NCBI GenBank assembly: GCA_965198715.1
Contig: CBDAPV010000002.1
Span: forward strand, 1,798,001-1,862,000
Length of the DNA: 64,000 bases
Direction: 5' to 3'
From: RH-AL1 sp965198715
GTDB lineage: Bacteria > Pseudomonadota > Alphaproteobacteria > Rhizobiales > Beijerinckiaceae
Shown here: positions 54,522 to 62,562 of the stretch, in pieces
How positions within the stretch are numbered: the stretch's first letter is position 1
How the letters are laid out: each line of letters opens with the position of its first letter
Program-made: the position numbers and the translations under genes
The notes under the pieces: generated by a model
Told to the model about the DNA's origin: nothing
Database searches by the model: none
What the model saw: the letters and a program-made list of their open reading frames with translations, nothing else

Positions 54522-54624
54522 CCATTCCGGGGCGGCAAAGCCGAGCCCGGAACCGGTGCTTCTCAACCTTCGGGCTTGAAGCACACCGGTTCCAGATCTT
54601 CGCTTTGCACCGTCCGGAATGACG
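54522..54624. repeat. dispersed inverted repeat between convergent DUF2076 and ldt genes
   Basis: Left arm CCATTCCGGGGCGGC.. GAACCGGTGCTTC, right arm GAAGCACACCGGTTCC.. GTCCGGAATGACG, loop about 10-20 bases. It fills the gap between the convergent genes ending at 54498 and 54632 and could end both transcripts. Confidence 0.7.
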
Positions 54625-54631
54625 ATCGTGG

Positions 54632-55909
54632 TTAGCGCACGATGACCCTCGTTCCCACGGGCACGCGCTCATAGAGGTCGGTGACGTCGGCGTTGGTCAT
54701 GCGGATGCATCCCGACGATACGTTTGTGCCGATGGTGTCGGGCTCGCTCGTGCCATGGATGCGGTACATGGACGAACCGAGATAAAGCGCGCGGGCGCCG
54801 AGCGGGTTGGCCTCGCCGCCGACCATGTGGCGCGGCAGGTCGGGACGGCGCTTCAGCATCTCCTTCGGCGGCGTCCAACCCGGCCATTCCGCCTTGCGCG
54901 ACACCGTCTTGATACCGGCCCAGGTGAAGCCGGGGCGGCCCACGCCGATACCGTAGCGGATCGCACGGCCGTTGCCCTCGATCAGGTAGAGGAACTTGTC
55001 CGGCGTATCGATGACGACGGTGCCGGGACGCTCGCGACCGTCGTAGGCCACGACCTGACGCTGGTAGATCGGGTTGATGCCGGCCCGCATCGGCGCGGCC
55101 GGCGCGGGCTCGCTCCCGCCGAAAGGCTGTTGCTGGCCGAACAGCGCGCCGAGGCCGAGCGGGTCGAGATCGACCTGCGCGGGGGCAGCACCACGCACGC
55201 TGCCGGTGGTGTCGCCGAACGCCGGCTGGCTGAAGTCGGGCCAGTCGAACGCGGACGGGCCGGCCTGGCCGGGCTCGGCTCTCCCCTGCGCGGAAGCAAG
55301 CGCCGAGTAGGACGGCAGCGTCGTCGCGCGAGTGGCGCGCCGCGCCGGCCGGCTCTGGGCCAGCGCATTGTAGCCGGGCAGCGCGTCAGAAGGCGGAGCG
55401 TAGGATTCGCCTTGCGCTCCGCTTCCGAGAAAAGGGGGCAGACCGCCCTGCGGCAGCGCCGCGCGTTCAGGGTAGGGCTCGGCGTAGACGGGCTCGGCAT
55501 AGGCCGGCTGCGCGTAGACAGGCTGCGCGTACGAGAGCGGAGCTGCGACATAGCCCGGCTCGGTGCGCGGCGGACCGCTGTTGACACCACCGTAGTCCGC
55601 CTTGCGATCGCCCGGCTGGGCGTAAGGCCGCTTGACGAAGTTCGGCAGCACGCTCTCGGCATATTCCGGTGCGACCGGCACCGGGCGACCGCCGGTCTGG
55701 AGAAATTCGAGCGGGCCGCCGCCGAGCCGGCCACCCGGCGGCGGAAATTGCTTCATGCGCTCGCGATAGGTCGGGCGCGGCGCGGTGTCGTCCGGCAAGG
55801 GACTGGGAATGTAGATGCCTTGGGCGAAGGCCGCCACAGGTATGACGATGGCCGCCGCGGGCGCAAGACACGCCACCGCAGCCGAAAGGAACAAGCAACG
55901 CACCGACAT
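54632..55909 (-). CDS. L,D-transpeptidase (ErfK/YbiS/YkuD family)
   Basis: Periplasmic enzyme that forms 3-3 cross-links or anchors proteins to peptidoglycan. It has a signal peptide (residues 1-29), a long Pro/Ala/Tyr-rich linker with VYAQPAYAEPVYAEP repeats (about 115-150), and a C-terminal YkuD domain with HGTSEPDTIG and SSGCIRM (His385 and catalytic Cys401). The 425 residues are typical of rhizobial long-linker members. ATG 55909. It lies downstream of the YfdX gene on the same strand, with a terminator between. Confidence 0.93.
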   Translation of the reverse strand: MSVRCLFLSAAVACLAPAAAIVIPVAAFAQGIYIPSPLPDDTAPRPTYRERMKQFPPPGGRLGGGPLEFLQTGGRPVPVAPEYAESVLPNFVKRPYAQPGDRKADYGGVNSGPPRTEPGYVAAPLSYAQPVYAQPAYAEPVYAEPYPERAALPQGGLPPFLGSGAQGESYAPPSDALPGYNALAQSRPARRATRATTLPSYSALASAQGRAEPGQAGPSAFDWPDFSQPAFGDTTGSVRGAAPAQVDLDPLGLGALFGQQQPFGGSEPAPAAPMRAGINPIYQRQVVAYDGRERPGTVVIDTPDKFLYLIEGNGRAIRYGIGVGRPGFTWAGIKTVSRKAEWPGWTPPKEMLKRRPDLPRHMVGGEANPLGARALYLGSSMYRIHGTSEPDTIGTNVSSGCIRMTNADVTDLYERVPVGTRVIVR

Positions 55910-55991
55910 GTACGCATCCTCAGAAACGCTATGCCGGCATTATAAAGGATAATTTTTAAGAGTAACGCGGCCTCTCAATTCATGATGAAGC

Positions 55992-56006
55992 GATGGTTAA
56001 ACCATC
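55992..56006. promoter_or_regulatory. 15-base perfect palindrome upstream of ldt
   Basis: GATGGTT-A-AACCATC, a palindrome with seven-base arms, 83 bases before the L,D-transpeptidase start codon. Possible operator; no regulator is known. Confidence 0.35.
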
Positions 56007-56036
56007 AAGACGCGGAAACGAATTGGAAAGGTCTCG

Positions 56037-56066
56037 GAAAAAAAATGGGCAGCCGTGAGGCTGCCC
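56037..56066 (-). terminator. rho-independent terminator after yfdX
   Basis: On the minus strand GGGCAGCC-TCAC-GGCTGCCC forms an eight-pair GC-rich stem with a four-base loop, followed by A and eight T. It starts 21 bases after the YfdX stop and lies before the L,D-transpeptidase gene. Confidence 0.95.
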
Positions 56067-56087
56067 CTTCACTCAAGTTGCCGTCGA

Positions 56088-56894
56088 TCAGTGCGTCGCG
56101 TCGCTCGCCTTCGACTGCGCACCGGCCTGCCCTTGATCCTTGGTGGGAACACTGTTCGCGTCGGCGATCGTGATCATCGTGGCATCCTGCACCGCGCGCA
56201 GCTTCTGGCTGCCCTCGTAGAACTTGCCGGAATCGATGAGCTGCTTGGCCTGGTTCACGTCGTCGATGGTCTGCTGCAACGGCACCACCGCGATCGAGAC
56301 CTCGGTGTTCACGTCGGCGAGCTTGAGCTTGTCGAGCGCACCTTTCTTGTCACCCTGCGCCAGGCTCTTGTTGGCGTCCTGCACGGCCTTGGCCTTCTCC
56401 GGCTTGGCGGTGAAGTCCTCGTTGATGCTGATGGCGCCATCGACCGGCAGCCAGGCGATCGGCTTGTTGACGTCGCTGCCGGCATCGCTCGACGCCGATT
56501 GCGCATTCGACCCGGAGTCGGCGCTGCTACCCGCGTCGGACTTGTCGTTTGCGGTCACCGAACCGCTCTTCTGGGTTACATGCGAGCGCATCGTCAACTC
56601 GGACTGGTTGAAGACGCTCTCGTCGCCTTTGGCCTTGTTGAAGCCGCTGTCGGCATCGTCGACGTATTTCTTGGCATCGGCGGTACGACCATCGAAGATC
56701 GCGAGGCGCGCCAGCGTCAAATCCTGATAGGCGTGCGCGCCGTCTGCGGAGAGCTTGCCGAAATCCTTTGACACCGCGGCGTGGCCGGGCGGCGTCATCG
56801 ACGACGGGTTCGTTCCTTGCTGATCGGCGAAGGCAGCTCCCCCGGCGAACAACGCGGTGGCGGCAAGAGCCGCGACGAGAGTCCTGGACGTCAT
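56088..56894 (-). CDS. YfdX-family periplasmic protein
   Basis: A 268-residue exported protein with a signal peptide (residues 1-23). The YfdX core contains KDFGKLSADGAHAYQDLTLARLAIFDGR near the N-terminus, a Ser/Asp/Ala-rich insert (about residues 115-145), then IAWLPVDGAISINEDF and a helical C-terminal part. In enterobacteria YfdX is acid-induced and may act as a chaperone. GGAG lies eight bases before ATG 56894. The stop is followed by a strong terminator, so it is a single-gene unit. Confidence 0.85.
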   Translation of the reverse strand: MTSRTLVAALAATALFAGGAAFADQQGTNPSSMTPPGHAAVSKDFGKLSADGAHAYQDLTLARLAIFDGRTADAKKYVDDADSGFNKAKGDESVFNQSELTMRSHVTQKSGSVTANDKSDAGSSADSGSNAQSASSDAGSDVNKPIAWLPVDGAISINEDFTAKPEKAKAVQDANKSLAQGDKKGALDKLKLADVNTEVSIAVVPLQQTIDDVNQAKQLIDSGKFYEGSQKLRAVQDATMITIADANSVPTKDQGQAGAQSKASDATH

Positions 56895-57037
56895 ATCTCG
56901 ATCTCCGTCGTGAGCCGCCGAGGATCCCGTTGATCGTTCGGTGCGGCTGGAAGACGCAGGATCAATCGCGCGGCTAGCCCCGCGTTGCATGAACTCGCGT
57001 CCACGAGCATGAACAAAGGTTAAGATACGGTCCGGCC

Positions 57038-57373
57038 TCAGCCCTCGATGCGGACCTTGTTGGGATAGAAGGCGAGATGTCCGCGGATCGCCGCGACGGC
57101 GTCGAGCGGCGTCTCGTAGGACCAAACCGCGTCGGTGTCGCTGGCACCGTCGGCCTTCAACGTGAAGTAGGAGGCCTCACCTTTGTGCGGGCAATGCGTA
57201 TGCTTGGTCGTAGGCTGGAAGACGCTCATGTCGGCGTCCTCACGCGGTACGTAGAGGACGGCGCGGCCGCCGCCCTCGACAAGGTCGAGCGCGCGCTCGC
57301 TCGCCGCGATCTCGCGGCCGTGCCATATTACGCGCACCGTGCCGGCGTGAGGCTTGATCTCGATATAGGCCAT
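57038..57373 (-). CDS. DUF427-family protein
   Basis: A 111-residue cytosolic protein. The DUF427 marks are IWHGREIAASERALDLVEGGGRAVLYVPRED and the C-terminal HCPHKGEASYFTL, with conserved His/Cys and TDAVWSYETPLDAVAAIRGHLAFYP. Function unknown. AAGGAG lies ten bases before ATG 57373. It follows the alpha-E gene on the same strand with 125 bases between, and may belong with the ATP-grasp/alpha-E pair. Confidence 0.88.
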   Translation of the reverse strand: MAYIEIKPHAGTVRVIWHGREIAASERALDLVEGGGRAVLYVPREDADMSVFQPTTKHTHCPHKGEASYFTLKADGASDTDAVWSYETPLDAVAAIRGHLAFYPNKVRIEG

Positions 57374-57498
57374 GGCCGCATGCTCCTTTGCCGCTTCGTG
57401 GAGGCACGCGTGGGACGCGCCGGCCGACGCTCTCCGCCGAGCGGTGCTCCGGTGGTAGCGCCGCGAGCACAAAAGATCCACCGCGCGACGGCGTGCGC

Positions 57499-58500
57499 TC
57501 AGACCTTCTCGGGCGTCAGGCCGGCGGTGTCGAGATATTGCAGGCTGATCGTCTCGCCCAGGCGGCTGTTGTCCTCGACGAAGTTGGTGATGAACTCGTG
57601 CAGGCCGGCCTGGAAGATGTCGCGCGTCGTCGCCTGGCGCAGCCGGTCGTAGACGCCCCGCGCGTGGTGCTGCGCCCCGCCCTGCCGGCCGTAGGCGCGG
57701 CCGATCGCGTCGAGGAAATAGACGATGTTGTCGTAGCACGAGATCAGCGAGCGCGGCATGTCCGGCTTGAGGATCAGCAGATCGGCCACGAGCCACGGCT
57801 TGACGCTTTGCCGGTAGACCCAATGGTATTGAGTCAGCGCCGAGACCGCGCGCAGGATCGCGGCCCACTGGAAGTAGTCGAGCGATCCGCCGACCACCTC
57901 GTTCTCCGGCAGCAGCACGTTGTACTTGACGTCGAGCAGGCGGGCGGTGTTGTCGGCGCGCTCGATGTAGACGCCGAGCCGCGAGAACCAGTAGGCGTCG
58001 TTGCGCAGCATGGTGCGATAGGCGCGGCCGTCGAAGTCGAGCGAGGCCTGCTTCACGAAATCGAGGAAGCGGGTCAGCTCGTCGCGCTGCAGGCCGCGAC
58101 CGACCTTGAGCTGCTCGAAACGCGCCAGCTCGAACCAGGCGGCGTTGATCGCCTCCCACATCTCGGCGGTGAGCGCGACGCGGATCGAGCGCGCATTGGC
58201 GCGGGCGAAGGCGATGCAGTTGCGGATCGAGGACAGGTTCTCCGTGGAGAAGGCGAGATATTCGATGACGTTGGTCTCGTTGACCGCGCCGCCCGCCTTG
58301 AGGAAGCCCTCGGCGCCGCCGGAGGCCTCGAGCGCCGAGTCCCACTCGGTGCCCTGCGTGGCGCTGGCGCTGCCGTTGGCGCCATAGTCCGTCGGCAGCC
58401 CGGCGAGGCGCTGCGTCGCCTGGATGATGCGCGCGAGGAAGTCGGCGCGCTCCATGTAGCGCGAGACCCAGAAGATCGAATCGGCGGTTCTTGCCAGCAT
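57499..58500 (-). CDS. alpha-E domain protein (DUF403)
   Basis: A 333-residue all-helical cytosolic protein. It opens with MLARTADSIFWVSRYMERADFLARI, the DUF403 signature, and contains FWFSRLGVYIERADNTARLLD-like repeats and an SALTQYHWVYRQSVKP stretch. Genes of this family nearly always follow a circularly permuted ATP-grasp ligase, as here (10 bases after it), and often a transglutaminase-like protein. The transglutaminase is absent here. The unit is thought to form an unknown amide-bond product. Confidence 0.92.
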   Translation of the reverse strand: MLARTADSIFWVSRYMERADFLARIIQATQRLAGLPTDYGANGSASATQGTEWDSALEASGGAEGFLKAGGAVNETNVIEYLAFSTENLSSIRNCIAFARANARSIRVALTAEMWEAINAAWFELARFEQLKVGRGLQRDELTRFLDFVKQASLDFDGRAYRTMLRNDAYWFSRLGVYIERADNTARLLDVKYNVLLPENEVVGGSLDYFQWAAILRAVSALTQYHWVYRQSVKPWLVADLLILKPDMPRSLISCYDNIVYFLDAIGRAYGRQGGAQHHARGVYDRLRQATTRDIFQAGLHEFITNFVEDNSRLGETISLQYLDTAGLTPEKV

Positions 58501-58510
58501 GTCGTGTTCG

Positions 58511-60046
58511 CTACCGCTGCGACTGGCTCTGGGTGGGAAGACCAGGCGTCACGGCCTCCGCCTGCATGCCCGCCTGGACCGCGTGACCGACCGGCAGGTC
58601 GCAGGCGCGGCCCGGCCCGGACCCGTCGGCGTCGTCGACGATCCAGGTGTCCTTGGTGCCGCCGCCCTGGCTCGAGTTCACCACCAGCGATCCTTCCTTC
58701 AAGGCCACGCGCGTAAGCCCGCCCGGCACCACCCTGACGCCGTCGGCGCCCGAGAGCACGAAAGGGCGAAGGTCGACGTGGCGCGGCGACACGCCGGAAT
58801 CGAAATAGGTCGGGCAGGTCGAGAGCGACAGCGTCGGCTGCGCGATGTAGTTGGCGGGATCGTCCGTCACCTTGGCCCGGAACATCTCGATCTGCTCGCG
58901 CGTGGCGTGCGGCCCCACCAGCATGCCGTAGCCGCCGGAGCCGTTGACCTCCTTGACCACAAGCTCATCTAGGTGATCCAGAACGTATTTGAGGCTGTCG
59001 GCCTCGCGGCAGCGCCAGGTCTGCACGTTCTTCAGCTTCATGGGCTCGCCGAAATAGAAGCGCATAATCTCGGGCATGTAGGTGTAAAGCGCCTTATCGT
59101 CGGCGACACCGGTGCCGATCCCGTTGGCGACGGCGAGGTTTCCGGCGCGATAGGCCCGCATGATGCCGGGCACGCCGAGCACGCTGTCCTTGTTGAAGCA
59201 CTCGGGATCGAGGAAGTCGTCGTCGATGCGCCGGTAGATCACGTCGACGCGCTTCGGCCCCTCGGTCGTGCGCATATAGACGGTGTCGTTCTCGACGATG
59301 AGGTCGCGCCCCTCGACGAGCTCGATGCCGAGCTTGTCGGCGAGGAACGAGTGCTCGTAATAAGCCGAGTTGAAAGGTCCCGGCGTCAGCAGGGCGATGG
59401 TCGGATCGCTGCTGCCGGTGGGATCGACCGAGCGCAGCGTCGCGAGCAGCGCGTCGGGGTAGTTCTCGACGGGCGCCACGCGATGCTCGGCGAAGAGGTC
59501 GGGCGCGACCCGCATCATCACCTCGCGGTTCTCCAGCATGTAGGAGACGCCCGACGGCGTGCGCGCGTTGTCCTCGAGCACGTAGAAGTCGTGCCCGTCG
59601 GTTCGCACGACGTCGATGCCGGCGATGTGCACGCGGATGTCGTGGGGTACCTTCACCCCGATCATCTCCGGCCGGAACTGCGCATTCTGCTCGACGATCT
59701 CGCGCGGGATGACGCCGGCCTTGAGGATCTCCTGCGCGCCGTAGATGTCGGCGAGGAAGATATTCAGCGCCTTGACGCGCTGGATCAGCCCCTCCTCAAG
59801 CCGCAGCCATTCGCTGCGCTGGATGATGCGCGGGATGATGTCGAAGGGGATCAGCCGCTCCGTCGCCTCGGAGTCGCCGTAGACATTGAAGGTAATGCCG
59901 ATGCGTCGAAACATCAATTCGGCATGGCCGCGCCTGGTGGAGAAGAAGTCGCTCGGCTTGTCGGCAAGCCAGCGGGCGATGCGCTCGTAGCAGAGCCGCG
60001 TCGCGCCGTCCTCACCCTTCATCTCGTCAAAGAATTGCGCCGCCAC
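58511..60046 (-). CDS. circularly permuted ATP-grasp ligase (DUF404/DUF407)
   Basis: A 511-residue putative carboxylate-amine ligase. Features: RRIGITFNVYGDSEATERLIPFDIIPRII, YVLEDNARTPSGVSYMLENREV, DVIYRRIDDDFLDPE, VVKEVNGSGGYGMLVG and LRPFVLSGAD. The start is GTG 60046 (VAAQFFDEM), aligned with the family N-terminus; an in-frame start at 60091 would add 15 residues and ATG 60022 would remove eight. It is the first gene of the unit with alpha-E and perhaps DUF427. Substrates are unknown in the family. Confidence 0.92.
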   Translation of the reverse strand: MAAQFFDEMKGEDGATRLCYERIARWLADKPSDFFSTRRGHAELMFRRIGITFNVYGDSEATERLIPFDIIPRIIQRSEWLRLEEGLIQRVKALNIFLADIYGAQEILKAGVIPREIVEQNAQFRPEMIGVKVPHDIRVHIAGIDVVRTDGHDFYVLEDNARTPSGVSYMLENREVMMRVAPDLFAEHRVAPVENYPDALLATLRSVDPTGSSDPTIALLTPGPFNSAYYEHSFLADKLGIELVEGRDLIVENDTVYMRTTEGPKRVDVIYRRIDDDFLDPECFNKDSVLGVPGIMRAYRAGNLAVANGIGTGVADDKALYTYMPEIMRFYFGEPMKLKNVQTWRCREADSLKYVLDHLDELVVKEVNGSGGYGMLVGPHATREQIEMFRAKVTDDPANYIAQPTLSLSTCPTYFDSGVSPRHVDLRPFVLSGADGVRVVPGGLTRVALKEGSLVVNSSQGGGTKDTWIVDDADGSGPGRACDLPVGHAVQAGMQAEAVTPGLPTQSQSQR

Positions 60047-60157
60047 ACCCGATCCCGACAAAAACCGTGTCCTCGCTCGCCCATTTTGCACATCGAGAAA
60101 GCAATAGACAGGCCATGGTGCCGATAGGTCACGCGCATCGGCTGTCGGCGCACATGC

Positions 60158-60173
60158 TTAACCGGCGCTCAAC
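60158..60173 (+). promoter_or_regulatory. CtrA-like site upstream of lytic transglycosylase
   Basis: TTAA-CCGGCGC-TCAAC, one mismatch from TTAA-N7-TTAAC, 57 bases upstream of the lytic transglycosylase ATG and 112 bases upstream of the divergent ATP-grasp gene start. Confidence 0.45.
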
Positions 60174-60229
60174 AGGTTGTGTCTAGCCTAGCGGCATGCC
60201 GCGGGGCGACCCCGCTGCGGGAGCCGGGC

Positions 60230-61324
60230 ATGAGCCTCTACACCATCGCCGCCGCCAGCCTCACCACTCCGGGCGATCGCTGCCGACGCCCCGCCGTCAA
60301 CCAGGGCCAGGTCAAGCGCACGCTCGCGCTCTGCCTCGTCTTCGCCGTCGCGCTGGTGGCGATGGCTCATCACGGCCACGCTGAGGAAAACGCGTCGCGG
60401 GCCGGCTTCCACGGTTTCGTCGAGGGCCTGTGGCAGCAGGCGCACCGCCGCGGGATCTCCCGCGAGACCTTCGATCGCGCCTTCGAAGGCATCACCCCCG
60501 ACGACGCGGTGCTGGAGAAGACCCACAACCAGGCGGAATTCCGCAAGACCACCGCCCAGTATCTCGCCAGCGCCGTCTCGCCGACCCGCATCGAGACCGG
60601 CCAGGAGCGCGGCCACGCCTACAAGGAGGTGCTGGAGCGCGCCGAGGCTCGCTACGGCGTCGACCCCTACATCGTGCTCGGCGTCTGGGGTCTCGAGACC
60701 AATTTCGGCAAGAACCCCGGCGACCTCTCGACCATCCGCTGCCTCGCCACCCTCGCCTACGCCCGCTACCGTGGCGACTATTTCCGCAAGGAGCTGCTCG
60801 ACGCGCTCGACATCCTCCAGGCCGGCCATATCGGCCCGCAGGAGATGCGCGGCTCCTGGGCCGGCGCGATGGGACAGACGCAGTTCATGCCCTCGGCCTT
60901 CAAGCGCTACGCCGTCGACTTTTCCGGCGAGGGTCGCCGCGACATCTGGCGCAGCGTTCCCGACGCTCTCGGCTCCACCGCCTACTTCCTGAAAAAGCAC
61001 GGCTGGGTCGACGGCCTGCCCTGGGGCTACGAGGTCGTCGCGCCCTCGGCCACCACCGGCGACGGCAAGGCGATGCGCTCGTTCGCGCGCTGGGCCGAAG
61101 CCGGGTTCCGCCGCGCCGATGGCGGCCCGCTGCCGCGCGAGGGCGAGGCCGCCCTGCTCGCGCCTGCCGGCGCCGACGGCCCGCACTTCCTGGTGACCCG
61201 CAACTTCAAGGTCATTAAGAGCTACAACAATTCCACGAGCTACGCGCTCGGCGTCGCCTTGCTCGGCGACCGCATCGCCGGCGCAGGCCCGCTGCAGGCG
61301 AGCTGGCCGGTGGCCACGCGATAG
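60230..61324 (+). CDS. MltB-type lytic murein transglycosylase, short paralogue
   Basis: A 364-residue periplasmic enzyme. A long N-terminal stretch ends in a signal-like hydrophobic segment (about residues 28-50, ending HGHAEEN), so it may carry a cytosolic extension before an uncleaved or cleaved anchor. The core has catalytic Glu in VWGLETNFGKNPG, GSWAGAMGQTQFMPSAF and NNSTSYALGVALLGDRIAG. It lacks the peptidoglycan-binding domain of the copy at 15207-16403, with which it otherwise shares the same motif order. ATG 60230 has GGGAG seven bases upstream. Confidence 0.92.
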   Translation: MSLYTIAAASLTTPGDRCRRPAVNQGQVKRTLALCLVFAVALVAMAHHGHAEENASRAGFHGFVEGLWQQAHRRGISRETFDRAFEGITPDDAVLEKTHNQAEFRKTTAQYLASAVSPTRIETGQERGHAYKEVLERAEARYGVDPYIVLGVWGLETNFGKNPGDLSTIRCLATLAYARYRGDYFRKELLDALDILQAGHIGPQEMRGSWAGAMGQTQFMPSAFKRYAVDFSGEGRRDIWRSVPDALGSTAYFLKKHGWVDGLPWGYEVVAPSATTGDGKAMRSFARWAEAGFRRADGGPLPREGEAALLAPAGADGPHFLVTRNFKVIKSYNNSTSYALGVALLGDRIAGAGPLQASWPVATR

Positions 61325-61406
61325 CGTCTACGCTTTTGAAAACAGGAACGAACGGTCAAGCTTCGCATTGCCGCAGGCTAATCACCGATGAACCTGGAAC
61401 ACCACC

Positions 61407-61586
61407 ATGACCCTTCTGAAATGGGCGCTGATCGCCTTTGTGATCTCGATCATCGCCGGCGGCCTCGGCTTCTCAGGCGTCTCATCCGCCGCCAGCGGGA
61501 TCTCCCGCATCCTGTTCTTCGTCTTCATCGTGATCGCTATCATCGTGCTGATCCTCGCCATCACCGCCGGTAAGATGGTGTTCTGA
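61407..61586 (+). CDS. DUF1328-family small membrane protein
   Basis: A 59-residue hydrophobic protein with two predicted helices (about residues 4-22 and 34-54). The family pattern is LLKWALIAFVISIIAGGLGFSG followed by ISRILFFVFIVIAIIVLI. Such proteins (YtjA-like) are common and uncharacterised, often stress-linked. It follows the lytic transglycosylase by 82 bases and ends before a copy of the dispersed repeat. Confidence 0.85.
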   Translation: MTLLKWALIAFVISIIAGGLGFSGVSSAASGISRILFFVFIVIAIIVLILAITAGKMVF

Positions 61587-61646
61587 TCGAAGCCAGATGA
61601 TCGAGTGGGAGGCGATTTCGGCAAAGTAGAGCGGATGACGGTATGT

Positions 61647-61784
61647 CGTCATCCCGGGAGCGAGCGAAGCGAGAGCCCGGGACCCATGGCAACGCGCTTG
61701 CTGGATTGGGCGGCATCGTTCCGCCTGTCTTTCTACCGCATTGCCATAGATTCCGGACTTGCCTTCGGCGCCCCGGAAAAGACG
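61647..61784. repeat. dispersed inverted repeat between convergent DUF1328 and GST genes
   Basis: Left arm CGTCATCCCGGGAGCGAGCG.. GGACCCATGGCAACG, right arm CATTGCCATAGATTCCGGAC.. CCCCGGAAAAGACG. The arms match those at 45081-45206 with changes. Located between two convergent genes. Confidence 0.75.
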
Positions 61785-61865
61785 GACGCTCCCCAGCCGG
61801 GGATCTTTTCTGCCGGGATGCGCTCTAGCGCCCGCCGCGCCAAACGCGAGGCGGGCGTTTCCGCG

Positions 61866-62543
61866 TCAGGCCTTCTGGTTGAACAGGATGCGGCGCTCGT
61901 CCTCCGTCGGCGGCGCCGAGCGTCGCATGGCCTTGCCGAGATCGACGCCTCGTCGCACGGCGGGACGATTCTTCACCGCGGCACGCCATCGGCTCACGTT
62001 GGGGTAGTCGTCGAGCACTTGCCCCAGCGGCTTGGCGATCAGCACCCAAGGCCAGGCTGCCATGTCGGCGATCGAGTACTCGCCCAGGATGGTGCCGCGG
62101 CCATCCAGCCGCCGCTCCAGCACCTCCAGGCAGCGGCGGTATTCGCCGGCATAGCGCTCGTGCGAATAGGGATGCTCGCCCTGGGCGTAATTGACGAAAT
62201 GGCTGAGCTGGCCGGCCATCGGCCCGAGGTTGCCGACCTGCCAGAACAGCCATTCCATGAGCGCGGTGCGCTCGCGCGGCTCGCTTGGCGCGAATCGCCC
62301 GCTGCGATCGGCGAGATGCAGCAGGATCGCGCCGGACTCGAACACCGGGAGCGGACCGCCTGGCGCGTCGTGGTCGATGATCGCCGGCATGCGCCCGTTG
62401 GGGCTGATCGCCAGGAACTCGGGCGTGTGCTGCTCGCCCTTCTGGATGTTCACCGGGATCATGCGGTAAGGCAGCCCGCACTCCTCCAGCATGATCGAGA
62501 CCTTCCAACCGTTTGGCGTCGGCCAGTAGTAGAAGTCGATCAT
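61866..62543 (-). CDS. glutathione S-transferase, YfcG-like paralogue
   Basis: A 225-residue Nu-class GST. MIDFYYWPTPNGWKVSIMLEECG contains the TPNG motif, then NGRMPAIID with the cis-Pro, FESGAILLHLAD, and WLFWQVGNLGPMAGQLSHF in the helical domain. It shares these blocks with the copy at 26530-27222. The stop of the CoA-transferase gene lies 19 bases before its ATG, so both are in one operon. A role in breakdown of a CoA-linked compound is possible but not shown. Confidence 0.9.
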   Translation of the reverse strand: MIDFYYWPTPNGWKVSIMLEECGLPYRMIPVNIQKGEQHTPEFLAISPNGRMPAIIDHDAPGGPLPVFESGAILLHLADRSGRFAPSEPRERTALMEWLFWQVGNLGPMAGQLSHFVNYAQGEHPYSHERYAGEYRRCLEVLERRLDGRGTILGEYSIADMAAWPWVLIAKPLGQVLDDYPNVSRWRAAVKNRPAVRRGVDLGKAMRRSAPPTEDERRILFNQKA

Positions 62544-62562
62544 ATCGAAGTCTTTCCGGCCA

